A DNA stretch of 64,000 nucleotides from Cupriavidus metallidurans CH34. GTDB taxonomy: Bacteria; Pseudomonadota; Gammaproteobacteria; Burkholderiales; Burkholderiaceae. A program made the position numbers and the translations under genes. The stretch covers positions 2,294,001 to 2,358,000 of the forward strand of contig NC_007974.2 in the NCBI RefSeq assembly GCF_000196015.1, read 5' to 3'. Below the pieces are notes generated by a model. That model saw only the letters and a program-made list of their open reading frames with translations. It was not told where the DNA came from and did no database searches. This document shows, piece after piece, positions 8,226 to 17,011 of this stretch (position 1 is its first letter; each line of letters opens with the position of its first letter).

Positions 8226-9938
8226 ATGACTACTTACGATCTCGTAGTCTGCGGCGCAGGAGCGGGTGGCATGACGGCCGCGCTGGTGGCCGCCCAACTC
8301 GGACTCAGCGTCGTGATTTGCGAAGCCACCGAACAGGTCGGCGGCACCACATCTACTTCGGCTGGAACGTTGTGGCTACCAGGAAATCGCCATGGCCTCC
8401 AAGCCGGCCATGGCGACAGCACCGCTGCAGGCAGCCAATACCTAGACGCGCTGATCGGGCCCGATGACCATCTCGGGCGGAGGAACGCATTTCTCGAAAG
8501 CGCTGGGCCGGCCATCGAGTTCCTCGAGACGCAATGCGGACTGGCCTTCGTTAGCTCCGGCCAGCACCCGGACTATCTGGACCTCCCCGGCGCCGCCGTC
8601 TACGGACGAGCGATATCGCCCAAAGAGTTTGACGGACGCCTGCTTCGTGCAGATTTCGACCGTGTGCGCCCTCCCCTCAAGGACTTTCTTGTCCTCGGTG
8701 GCATGATGGCGAACAAGGCCGACGTCCTGGCACTTCTCGGCCGCTATCGCTCGTGGCCAGCATTCAGGCGAACGGTTCAATTGGTCTTACGCTATCTCCG
8801 CGACAGGATTTCCTATGCACGAGGAACTCGCCTTGTCATGGGTAACGCTTTGGTCGGACGAATGCTCTTTCGCTTGCGGCACTCAGGTGTGGAGATCCGA
8901 TTCGGTACGAGGCTACTCTCGATTGAAAAGTCGGGCAATCGGGTATCCGGCATCGTAGTCGAACGAAACGGCGTTACCTCAAGCATCAGCGCGCGTCTCG
9001 GCGTAGTTCTCGCGACCGGCGGAATTGGGCACAACGAAAAGCTACGCCGTGACCTGCCGACCGGAGCCGTCGAATCGCTCGCCCCTCCGTCCGTACGGGG
9101 CGATGCACTAGCCGCAGCGCAGGATGTCGGAGCAATCATCGAACGCCAGGCGCGTGACTTCCTGTGGCAACCGGTCTCCCGAGTCCCAGACGGAAACGGT
9201 GGATGGCGCTTGTTTCCCCATCTCTACCTCGACCGCGCTAAACCTGGTCTCATCGCAGTGAATTCGGCGGGGCAGCGATTCGTCAACGAGGGTGCGTCAT
9301 ATCACCACTTCGCGGAATGCATGATGGGTTCCGGCAAGACTCTGGATGAAAACTTGCCTGCCTATCTCGTATGCGACCACCAGTTCATTCAGAAATATGG
9401 GATCGGCGTTGTCCCTCCAGGCTGTCGCAATTTAAGCCCGTTCAAGCGATCCGGATACTTGGTTTCCGCAGGTTCTATCTCTGAGCTTGCGCAGAAGATC
9501 GGCGTCAGCCCTTTTGGACTGTCGGCGACACTGCAGCAATACAACGCCGACGCTCTTGACGGCAAGGACAGCGCCTTCGGAAAAGGCGAGACTTCGGTCA
9601 GTCGATTCAACGGCGACGCAAGCAAACATCCCAACCCATGCCTAGGTCCGGTCCAAGCGCCACCATTCTATGCGGTCCAAGTGTTCCCTGCTGACGCGGC
9701 AAGTTGTACGGGCCTTCGGACGGACAAAGATGCGCGAGTCCTTGACGACACGGAAACCTCCATCGATGGACTATACGCATGTGGCAACGACATGGCGTCT
9801 GTCTTAAAGGGAGCCTACCCTGGCCCGGGCGCTACGCTGGGACCGGCCATCGTGTTCGCTTACCGCGCTGCGCTTCATGCACAACGGAAAACGTTGACAT
9901 CGTCCCAAAAAGAAGCGCGAGTCTATGAGGAGCAATAG
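8226..9938 (+). CDS. 3-ketosteroid delta1-dehydrogenase-like FAD flavoprotein
   Basis: This 570-residue flavoprotein of the FAD_binding_2 family begins with a Rossmann motif (VVCGAGAGGMTAA) and GGTTSTSAGTLWLPGN. The C-terminal segment LRTDKDARVLDD, then GLYACGND and AYPGPGATLGPA, closely follows 3-ketosteroid delta1-dehydrogenases, including the tyrosine and glycine of YPGPG that act in catalysis in KstD. RFVNEGASYHHF is also family-typical. It probably introduces a double bond next to a ring keto group, or acts on a related enone. It starts 14 bases after the DUF35 stop and overlaps the next open frame. True steroid specificity cannot be claimed; fumarate-reductase-like relatives share parts of this fold. 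Confidence 0.85.
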   Translation: MTTYDLVVCGAGAGGMTAALVAAQLGLSVVICEATEQVGGTTSTSAGTLWLPGNRHGLQAGHGDSTAAGSQYLDALIGPDDHLGRRNAFLESAGPAIEFLETQCGLAFVSSGQHPDYLDLPGAAVYGRAISPKEFDGRLLRADFDRVRPPLKDFLVLGGMMANKADVLALLGRYRSWPAFRRTVQLVLRYLRDRISYARGTRLVMGNALVGRMLFRLRHSGVEIRFGTRLLSIEKSGNRVSGIVVERNGVTSSISARLGVVLATGGIGHNEKLRRDLPTGAVESLAPPSVRGDALAAAQDVGAIIERQARDFLWQPVSRVPDGNGGWRLFPHLYLDRAKPGLIAVNSAGQRFVNEGASYHHFAECMMGSGKTLDENLPAYLVCDHQFIQKYGIGVVPPGCRNLSPFKRSGYLVSAGSISELAQKIGVSPFGLSATLQQYNADALDGKDSAFGKGETSVSRFNGDASKHPNPCLGPVQAPPFYAVQVFPADAASCTGLRTDKDARVLDDTETSIDGLYACGNDMASVLKGAYPGPGATLGPAIVFAYRAALHAQRKTLTSSQKEARVYEEQ

Positions 9939-9942
9939 AGCA

Positions 9943-11052
9943 ATGCTGAAACCTGAGCACGGTCGTGGACCTCTCAATGGAGTGCGCGTTGTCGAGTTTG
10001 CAGGGCTAGGACCTGCACCGTTTGCCTGCATGATGCTGGCCGACATGGGTGCAGACGTTGTCCGCATTGACCGGCCGGGGACGAAAGCGCGTGACAACGA
10101 TCTAGTTGGCCGCGGCAGGCGCACGGTGCTGCTGGACCTCAAAGCCGAAGGTGATATCGAACGAGCTCGCTCACTATTGGCACAGGCAGACATCCTCGTT
10201 GAAGGCTTCCGTCCTGGTGTAATGGAACGCCTCGGCTTGGGGCCCGATACGCTGTTGAATATCAATCCCCGCCTGGTGTACGGACGAATGACGGGCTGGG
10301 GCCAGGACGGCCCCCTCTCCCTGGCTGCCGGACACGACATCAACTACATAGCACTTACCGGGGCACTTGCCGCGATCGGTGATGGCGACGGACTGCCAGT
10401 GCCGCCGCTTAACCTGGTCGGCGACTACGGTGGAGGAAGTCTATACCTCCTCGTTGGCATCCTCGCAGCACTGCATAACTCTCGCGAGACCGGGCACGGA
10501 CAAGTCATAGACGCTGCAATCTGCGACGGTGCTATGTCACTAATGACATTCGCGCAGAGTCAACGGCTCAACGGCTTGTTTAAGGAGCAACGCAGTAGCA
10601 ACATGCTCGATGGCGGCGCACCTTACTACACCACGTATCGCACGAAAGACGACAAGGTGGTCTGCGTGGGCGCGATTGAACCGCAATTCTTCGCGCTTTT
10701 GTGCGAGAAGCTCGGCGTAAAACCGGAACTGCGTGATGCGCAAAATGACCGCAAGCGTTGGCCAATATTGCGAGCCGAGCTGGAGCAGATATTCAAGGGC
10801 CAAACACAAGCAGAGTGGACTGCGTTGCTCGAAGGGACAGATTCCTGCTTCTCACCTGTGATCTCACTTGGCGAGGTTTCATCTCATCCGCATATGGCCG
10901 CCCGCGGAGCTCTGACCGAGGTTGACGGCGTAGCCTGCCCGGCACCTGCCCCTAGGTTCTCTCGGACTCCCACAGTCATCTCCGACCTCGATAGGCTGCT
11001 GACGACGGCAGAAGACATCTCGCGACAGTGGGAATCCACAAACAACAGGTAA
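9943..11052 (+). CDS. CaiB/BaiF CoA-transferase family, alpha-methylacyl-CoA racemase-like
   Basis: This 369-residue protein shares the family III fold (LNGVRVVEFAGLGPAPFA, MMLADMGADVVRIDRPG) but its middle is racemase-like. GRMTGWGQDGPLSLAAGHD supplies the histidine and VGDYGGGS the aspartate that act as the acid/base pair in alpha-methylacyl-CoA racemases. It therefore probably epimerises a 2-methylacyl-CoA rather than transferring CoA. This would fit a branched side chain and distinguishes it from the first CaiB gene of the cluster. ATG 9943 is preceded by GAGGAG at 10 bases; ATG 9925 would overlap the flavoprotein gene by 14 bases. Confidence 0.85.
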   Translation: MLKPEHGRGPLNGVRVVEFAGLGPAPFACMMLADMGADVVRIDRPGTKARDNDLVGRGRRTVLLDLKAEGDIERARSLLAQADILVEGFRPGVMERLGLGPDTLLNINPRLVYGRMTGWGQDGPLSLAAGHDINYIALTGALAAIGDGDGLPVPPLNLVGDYGGGSLYLLVGILAALHNSRETGHGQVIDAAICDGAMSLMTFAQSQRLNGLFKEQRSSNMLDGGAPYYTTYRTKDDKVVCVGAIEPQFFALLCEKLGVKPELRDAQNDRKRWPILRAELEQIFKGQTQAEWTALLEGTDSCFSPVISLGEVSSHPHMAARGALTEVDGVACPAPAPRFSRTPTVISDLDRLLTTAEDISRQWESTNNR

Positions 11053-11090
11053 CCCCTGCCCTCTTTCAGAGCGCAGAACATGGAGAAAAG

Positions 11091-11885
11091 ATGAGCCTAC
11101 GATATGGCAGCGTCCTCTACGCGGTAAAAGGTAGCGTGGCAATCGTGACGTTAAATCGGCCCGAGTTTCGCAACGCCTTGGGCGGCACGATTCGGGAAGA
11201 CATCATCGAAGTGATGGCGGTCGCTGAGGCAAACGATAGCGTTCGAGCCATTATTCTCACGGGTGCTGGAAGTGCCTTCTGCTCGGGCGGAGACCTGAAC
11301 GAGCTGTATCTCCGCGCAGTTCAGGGACAGACGATCGCTGAGAAAACAGAGCCCATTCGTGACCGGACACTCCTCGCGGTGTATGAGGCAAAGAAGCCAG
11401 TGATAGCGGCAGTGAATGGCCCGGCCATGGGCGCGGGAATGAACCTGGCACTGGCCGCAGACATTCGTATCGCGTCGAAAGAAGCTCGGTTCTCCCAAGC
11501 TCACACGATGCGCGGGATGATGCCCGACTATGGAGGCACGTATCTGCTACCGGCGCTGTTGGGTAGCTCAAAGGCGTACGAGCTCATCTGTACAGGCGCC
11601 ACTTTGGATGCCGAGGAAGCGTTGAGGCTTGGCTTGGTTAGCGATGTGGTGGAACCCTCGACTCTAATGGATCGAGCCCGCACGATGGCTCAAGCTATTG
11701 CGCTCAACGCTCCTATTCCGATTCGCTTGGCGAAACGAGCCGTCCAACAGCACAATCTCGGAGGGTTGCGCGAAGCCTTGGCCCGCGAGACTGCTGCCCA
11801 GAACGTCTGCTATGAATCCCAAGATGCTCGCGAAGGATTACGATCCTTCCTCGAGAAGCGAACTCCGACATTCCAAGGGAAATAA
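11091..11885 (+). CDS. Enoyl-CoA hydratase/isomerase (crotonase) family protein
   Basis: This 264-residue crotonase has the CoA-binding/oxyanion segments ILTGAGSAFCSGGDL and NGPAMGAGMNLALAADIRIA. At the position of the second catalytic glutamate the sequence has Asp (RGMMPDYGGTYLLP), so hydratase, isomerase or another crotonase reaction is possible. GGAG lies 5 bases before the ATG at 11091. It closes the catabolic run, 38 bases after the racemase-like gene, and could hydrate the enoyl-CoA before cleavage by the thiolase-like protein. No clear terminator follows; the next recognisable item is an H-NS remnant on the other strand. Confidence 0.9.
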   Translation: MSLRYGSVLYAVKGSVAIVTLNRPEFRNALGGTIREDIIEVMAVAEANDSVRAIILTGAGSAFCSGGDLNELYLRAVQGQTIAEKTEPIRDRTLLAVYEAKKPVIAAVNGPAMGAGMNLALAADIRIASKEARFSQAHTMRGMMPDYGGTYLLPALLGSSKAYELICTGATLDAEEALRLGLVSDVVEPSTLMDRARTMAQAIALNAPIPIRLAKRAVQQHNLGGLREALARETAAQNVCYESQDAREGLRSFLEKRTPTFQGK

Positions 11886-11940
11886 TTTCCACTCCGAAGC
11901 GGCGCGGCGCTAGAAAATGCCGGAGCTATACCGCGGCCGA

Positions 11941-12062
11941 CTAGGTCTTGCCGGTCTCCGGATCGCGGTACTGCGGAGATGACGATTCCTTGATTCCTTG
12001 GGTGCCTCGGCGGCTACGCTTCCAACGGGTGGACCACGGTAGCGCTTGCCCTGGAAGTCCGC
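11941..12062 (-). pseudogene. H-NS C-terminal remnant, frameshifted
   Basis: The minus strand here encodes DFQGKRYRGPPVGS...AAEAPKE and then, in another frame, SPQYRDPETGKT followed directly by a stop. Both pieces align with the intact H-NS gene at 21252-21566 (DIQGKRRRGRPAGG, then PPKYRDPKTGKT), which continues with the W-x-G-R-G motif lost here. One frameshift and a premature stop make this a dead fragment of about 40 codons; no N-terminal oligomerisation domain is visible. Its presence about 9 kb from an intact relative suggests a rearranged duplicate at the edge of the accessory region. Confidence 0.7.
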
Positions 12063-12151
12063 ACGCTGAAATGGTCAACCGTGCCATGCCCACTGACTAC
12101 AACGTGACAGGGGGGCCGTAGCGCCCTGTCATCCTGCACGCACCGCACGGC

Positions 12152-12574
12152 TTACAGAGCCGCGTCCTTCAGCTTTTTCAGTGGACGAACCTTTACCTTG
12201 ACGGATGCCGGCTTGGCAGCAAACCACTGATCCTGACCAGTGAACGGATTCTTGCCGAAGCGCTTCTTCGTGGCCGGAACCTGGATTGCAGCCACCTTAA
12301 ACAGGCCGGGCAGCGTGAATTCGCCAGCGCCCTTCTTATGGATCGCGCTCACGATGGTGTTCTCGAGATGGACCAGAACAGTCTGCACAGTCTTCTTGTC
12401 CAGTTCAGTCTGGGCAACCAGGTGGGCCAGCAGGCTCGACTTGTTGAACGTGTCCTTCAGCGGCTTGGCCACCGGCGCCGCCGCAGCCTTCTTTGCTACC
12501 GGAGCAGCCTTCTTTGCCGGCGCTGTCGCTTTCTTTGCCGCAGGTTTCGTAGCGGCTGTCTTCTTCGTTGCCAT
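12152..12574 (-). CDS. HU-family DNA-binding protein with Lys/Ala/Pro-rich N-terminal tail
   Basis: This 140-residue nucleoid protein has a basic tail of roughly 40 residues made of AKK and PAAKK repeats, like eukaryotic H1, followed by an HU/IHF domain. The HU part includes NKSSLLAHLVAQTELDKKTV, GEFTLPGLFKV and TKKRFGKNPFTG, where HU arms bind the DNA minor groove. AGGAGCC precedes the ATG at 12574. Such tailed HU paralogues are common in Burkholderiales and may bind RNA or condense DNA. It transcribes toward the H-NS remnant and sits at the left edge of the accessory region. Confidence 0.9.
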   Translation of the reverse strand: MATKKTAATKPAAKKATAPAKKAAPVAKKAAAAPVAKPLKDTFNKSSLLAHLVAQTELDKKTVQTVLVHLENTIVSAIHKKGAGEFTLPGLFKVAAIQVPATKKRFGKNPFTGQDQWFAAKPASVKVKVRPLKKLKDAAL

Positions 12575-13297
12575 GAGGCTCCTATTACAGGATATCGGCA
12601 CCATTGCCGGTATCCGCGCAGCATAGCGAAGATATGAGCTGGCCCGCAATGGGGGCGGCTCATAGTATGTTGCGATGTGTTACACCCCCCGCCCCGATCG
12701 GGGCTACCGGCAGTCAGCTCTGTCGAGCCTGATCGCCTTGGCGTGTGTGACTACACCCAGGGCGCTCAATACCGGGACAAGTGCGCTGGACCCTTGGCAG
12801 AAGTTCTGAAGCTGGGTAAGCGGTAGAGGGTGCTTAGCGAATCGCTCAAGACTCTAATGGCGAGATCTCCCCTACCTTGGCCATCGGCGCCGGCCGGCTT
12901 AATAGCCCGCCGGCGCTGCTCCATGTTCCGGACCTGATCCACTTCCATCCAGACGCTGCAAGTCTCGAAATATAAGCATCACTCACTGCGCCAAGCGGGA
13001 ACTAGGCTATTGGAACGTGTGTTCTCCCGCTTCGACAGTCTTGAGCAGAATTCGTACGTCGCCTTCCCTTCGTTCCCGCACATCTCAAATTCTCCAGTCA
13101 ATTGCCGATAGAGACTGAGGCCGGTGCTTTTTCGTCCAAAATGTATCTCTGCAGCGATCTACCACTATCTTCGGAGATAGGATAGCTCCCAAAACTTTCA
13201 ACGGACCTCAAGCAAGTTCGCCAGAAAATAGAGACTGCACCATGATCCTGCTCGACGCATCTATAATCTTCTCTTCTGGCAAGACTGTGAAAAAACA
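12575..13297. other. Non-coding stretch, nothing recognised
   Basis: About 720 bases between the HU-like gene and the NERD-helicase gene. The only open frames are short (60-73 codons) with no recognisable motif, ribosome binding site or codon bias, and I see no repeat or hairpin of note. The right end should carry the promoter for the helicase gene at 13298; the AT content rises there, as expected for acquired DNA. Confidence 0.4.
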
Positions 13298-15700
13298 ATG
13301 GCCATATTTTTACCGACATATGATCAAACGAGCTTCGTAAGCGAAGCCGAGCATGGGCTTCATCAACTCTTCGCGGCTCTCAGCGACGACTTTACAGTCA
13401 TTCATTCCTGCCCTTGGTTACGCTCAACCGCGAAGCGAATCTTCTCCAAGGAAATGCACAGATACATTAATCTTTTTCGCAACGAAAGAACTAACGTTAC
13501 GGGTGAGATTGATTTCATCATCGCTCATCCAAAGTACGGGCTACTTTGCATCGAGGCCAAAGGTGGCGAATACCGACAGCATGGATCGAAATTTGTTCAC
13601 GTATATAGTAACAATACAATCGATCCGCTCGAACAGGTAAAAGACAACGCTTTTACCGTTATTAATCTAATCAAAGAGCGTCACATCCAATGCCCGGTTG
13701 GTTATGCCATCTACCTTGACTCTAGTTCAATCGACACCACAAATTTGCATCCTGGTCTTGCGCCAATCGGTGCATCCAAGCTCGCAGACGGGATTCTGAT
13801 TCTCAAACAGCATGAACATCGAATCGCCGAAAGGATCGTTGAGCTTTTCGACTTCTGGTCTAACACGTCAGACTTCGCAGGACGCGGCGATTTTGGTAAG
13901 GAAGTAGACAAATTCGTCAATACGGTCTGGCCGAAAGAGGCACTGAACGATTCCATTGGTCGAAAAATTGCATTCGATGAGCAGGTATGGCTCAAGTTCG
14001 ACGCGAGCCAACATCGTATTGTTAAAGCTTGCATGACGAATGAAAAAGTCCTCGTCGCTGGCTTCGCAGGTACCGGAAAGACGTTGTTAGCCAGCGCTAC
14101 GGCAATCTCACACGCAGAAACAGGTCGCCGAGTACTCTATTTGCTTAAGAATCGAAAAATCGCGGCTCATCTGGCCGAAGAATTTTCCAAGAATCATCTC
14201 AGCAAGTGGATAGAGGTATCCACCTTCCATGCGTATTGCGATGCGGTAGGATCGGATGGAAATTTCAAATCTGAAGAGTTCGCCACGCTCCATAGATATC
14301 TACTAACCCGTAATAATCTCGAGATCGACTGTCTGATAGTTGACGAGGCGCAAGGCTTAAGTGAGGAAGAGCATAACTCGTTGAACATTCATTTCGGAAA
14401 CGCAAGGAAATATATATTTACCGACGAGCATCAAATCTTCAGGGCGTACGAGACCGGGGTGGACCATGTTCGCCTTCAGAGCATCTACAATTTGGACAGC
14501 AAGAATTCATACAGACTTTCTTCAGTCTATCGAAGCCCGCATTGTGTAACAAAAAGGATTCTGGATCTCATCCACGAACCAAACGAAATCGTAAATAAAC
14601 GCACCGACAAAGACGGGAAAATAGACACATATTTCGTATATGATCTCGAAAAATCAATAGAGAAATGGATCATAGAATTGCTTGCAAAAGGTGCTCGGGC
14701 AGAGGATATTATCCTTCTGACGCATTACGATGTGAAATATTCAATCCTAGATGTGCAATGCTCGACAATTGGTGCTTTTCGAGGGATGGAGAAACCTATT
14801 GTTATCGTCTTGCCGATTGCTGACACAGACAACAACACCCTGGCATGTGCATTGGGAAGATGCACTACGCAAGCGATCATTCTCGCTGATATTTCAAGTT
14901 TTATAACTGCGCCACACAAAATCGCATCTATCTATCTTCGGAGTTCTTTGACTGCGAAACTATCAGTACTCAAGGAATACGATGAGCGTCGTGATAAGCC
15001 AATTTTCATTGAGAATCTCATCATCCAATTCGGGTTACCCACTTATGCCCATGCCAAAGGAGGCTGCGATTTTTCTTATTCGCCGAGTTGGCGGTGCTGG
15101 ATTGTCATGAGTGAGAAGTTTCCCAACACCGTTTCACAGTTGTGGGCAGCATTTCTAGCTACGCTCACCGGTATCCATATCTATGGTGTCAATACCGTAG
15201 AAAACTGGCTCGGACACGCTCTTGAGGTGATGCCTTGCGATAGCTGTGGAACATGGACTCCTCATGCATATCCAAAACTGAACTGCGTCTCATGCGACGC
15301 ACCCTCACCGGACTTCGCAGTGTTGGACGATATCGAATGCGTGCGTTCAGGCGGCAACCCTCCGATACCTTCGCTTGCTCAATCGATCGTAAATGTTATT
15401 CGCTTGATTGAGCCGTCTGGATTCGTTGCTGGTCCGCCCCACCAAGTATCCACGCCTACAAACGACATTTGGCAGATGTTGATACGCATCATCTTGCTCT
15501 TTCATGGCCAATCGCTATCCCGGGAAGTCCAGCGAGAAGAGATTGATGCTTGGATAGCGGGCTATCTTACGTTCGATCCAGATGTCTCAATCCAAAAAAT
15601 TATCGGCGGAGCTATTTCTGGACTGTGCAATACCGGCAAGATGACGAAGACTAGTGAACGGAGGTATCGCTTTCTTATATCCGAGGAACACTTGACCTAA
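13298..15700 (+). CDS. NERD nuclease-domain / superfamily 1 helicase-like ATPase, candidate defence protein
   Basis: This 800-residue protein joins three parts. Residues about 10-130 are a NERD (nuclease-related) domain with E70, D72 and the IEAK box E86-x-K88, the PD-(D/E)XK pattern. Residues about 235-560 form an SF1 helicase core: Q238 before the domain, Walker A GFAGTGKT at 255-262, Walker B DEAQ at 349-352, then STIGAFRGMEKP and ALGRCT as probable motifs V-VI. Near residue 650 a four-cysteine zinc site appears (CDSCG...CVSC), followed by a winged-helix-like tail. The DNA is clearly AT-richer than the surrounding core. A nuclease-fold gene follows 104 bases downstream. NERD-helicases occur in phage defence; this pairing is unfamiliar to me. 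Confidence 0.8.
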   Translation: MAIFLPTYDQTSFVSEAEHGLHQLFAALSDDFTVIHSCPWLRSTAKRIFSKEMHRYINLFRNERTNVTGEIDFIIAHPKYGLLCIEAKGGEYRQHGSKFVHVYSNNTIDPLEQVKDNAFTVINLIKERHIQCPVGYAIYLDSSSIDTTNLHPGLAPIGASKLADGILILKQHEHRIAERIVELFDFWSNTSDFAGRGDFGKEVDKFVNTVWPKEALNDSIGRKIAFDEQVWLKFDASQHRIVKACMTNEKVLVAGFAGTGKTLLASATAISHAETGRRVLYLLKNRKIAAHLAEEFSKNHLSKWIEVSTFHAYCDAVGSDGNFKSEEFATLHRYLLTRNNLEIDCLIVDEAQGLSEEEHNSLNIHFGNARKYIFTDEHQIFRAYETGVDHVRLQSIYNLDSKNSYRLSSVYRSPHCVTKRILDLIHEPNEIVNKRTDKDGKIDTYFVYDLEKSIEKWIIELLAKGARAEDIILLTHYDVKYSILDVQCSTIGAFRGMEKPIVIVLPIADTDNNTLACALGRCTTQAIILADISSFITAPHKIASIYLRSSLTAKLSVLKEYDERRDKPIFIENLIIQFGLPTYAHAKGGCDFSYSPSWRCWIVMSEKFPNTVSQLWAAFLATLTGIHIYGVNTVENWLGHALEVMPCDSCGTWTPHAYPKLNCVSCDAPSPDFAVLDDIECVRSGGNPPIPSLAQSIVNVIRLIEPSGFVAGPPHQVSTPTNDIWQMLIRIILLFHGQSLSREVQREEIDAWIAGYLTFDPDVSIQKIIGGAISGLCNTGKMTKTSERRYRFLISEEHLT

Positions 15701-15804
15701 GTTCTAGGTGCCGACAACCCTTCGCATTAAATGCTACGCGTCTTTCTGACTGCTATGGAAAATGCAACGCTGCTAAAACTCATTTCATTGAACGAGTACT
15801 GTCC

Positions 15805-16776
15805 ATGTCAAGTCTATTACTATCCACGCCTACGCGAGTCGCACTCCAGAGCAACCAACAGAATCCCATTAATGGCAGTGACTCTGAATCTTACGCGATG
15901 GCAAAGATCATCTTGGCATGCCGAGGTGAAGGCCAATGGGGGTCACGCGAAGAAGATAATTCCAAGATCGATATGTTCTTCTCAGCCGCGCATCCTTGGT
16001 ACAAGGGAGAACGGCTCGTCATTTTGTCGCAAGTGAAGTCTGGAAATAGCTACGGCGCGTCCCAAAACAGTGGCTTCAAGCTTACGACGCGGGCCAAGAA
16101 GGAAGCGGTAAAGACTAGTCACGAAATTTGTCTCGCGTGGGTCGATCGAGATGCAAACGAGATTTATTGGGCCTACGTTCACCCGACAACCTCGGTGCGC
16201 CCTCAGGAGTATGGCGCCTATCATCGCGTTACGCCGGCAATGATCTATGACCTCGCGAGGTGCGCCAATCATAAGCGTTCCGGGAGCACCGGCGGCCGCG
16301 GAATCATCATTCGTCAACGGAGCGCAACACCGATAGATAAGCCGCGCCGAGAACGAGTTCAACTTGCCTATCGTTCGTTCAAGAAAATTCTTTGCCCAGC
16401 AATCGGTGAGATTGAGCTAACACGGCTTGGCTGGCGACACATGTTTCGAAAAAGCCGACGGAAGAAAAACAAAGCATCAAGTATGGATCTCATTCCTTAC
16501 TTAGATAAACTCCTACGGCAATCTCCGTCACAGCACGCAATTACGGAGCATCAGACCTTCACCTCCAAAGGCTACACTTATCGAGTGTGCGAGCATTTGA
16601 TGAAGTACGACCAGGTGAAGATCATAGATACAGCGACATTGGCAACTACTGATGCCGTAGCACACATCCGTGTGGTGGAGGAAATTCGCTATCCTGAAAA
16701 CTGGGAGTGCAATGTCATGCTCTCTCAGCTTATCGACCGTCGTGTAGTCTTGCGTTCAGCTTATCTGAAGACGTAG
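15805..16776 (+). CDS. DUF4365-like / PD-(D/E)XK nuclease-fold protein
   Basis: This 323-residue protein has an N-terminal segment KIDMFFSA (D56) then VILSQVKSG (Q76-x-K78), spaced as in DUF4365 and related PD-(D/E)XK folds where D and QxK line the metal site. Residues about 85-150 (CLAWVDRDANEIYWAYVHP) continue the same domain. The C-terminal half has no motif I recognise and is basic around 215-225 (RKSRRKKNKAS). It follows the NERD-helicase gene by 104 bases on the same strand and shares its lower GC, so the two probably form one system. A second in-frame ATG at 15898 (MAKIILACRG) is a plausible alternative start. Confidence 0.6.
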   Translation: MSSLLLSTPTRVALQSNQQNPINGSDSESYAMAKIILACRGEGQWGSREEDNSKIDMFFSAAHPWYKGERLVILSQVKSGNSYGASQNSGFKLTTRAKKEAVKTSHEICLAWVDRDANEIYWAYVHPTTSVRPQEYGAYHRVTPAMIYDLARCANHKRSGSTGGRGIIIRQRSATPIDKPRRERVQLAYRSFKKILCPAIGEIELTRLGWRHMFRKSRRKKNKASSMDLIPYLDKLLRQSPSQHAITEHQTFTSKGYTYRVCEHLMKYDQVKIIDTATLATTDAVAHIRVVEEIRYPENWECNVMLSQLIDRRVVLRSAYLKT

Positions 16777-17011
16777 ATGCGGCAACGGGCTGCCAGTACT
16801 TGCTTCAACGCTCTGCCGGAAATGACCTAGCTAAAGTCTAATCGCGGCAACTATATTACGTTGCTTGATAGCGTACTGAGCTCAGAGATACGACGTTGCC
16901 GTCTTACATCTTCGCGACACAACCCGGTGCCGCCGACATTAGAACCGAAAGAAGCAATTCGTGCAATGCCGGCAGGGTAGCGAGTCTTCACGCAGCAGGA
17001 GAAGTACTAGT

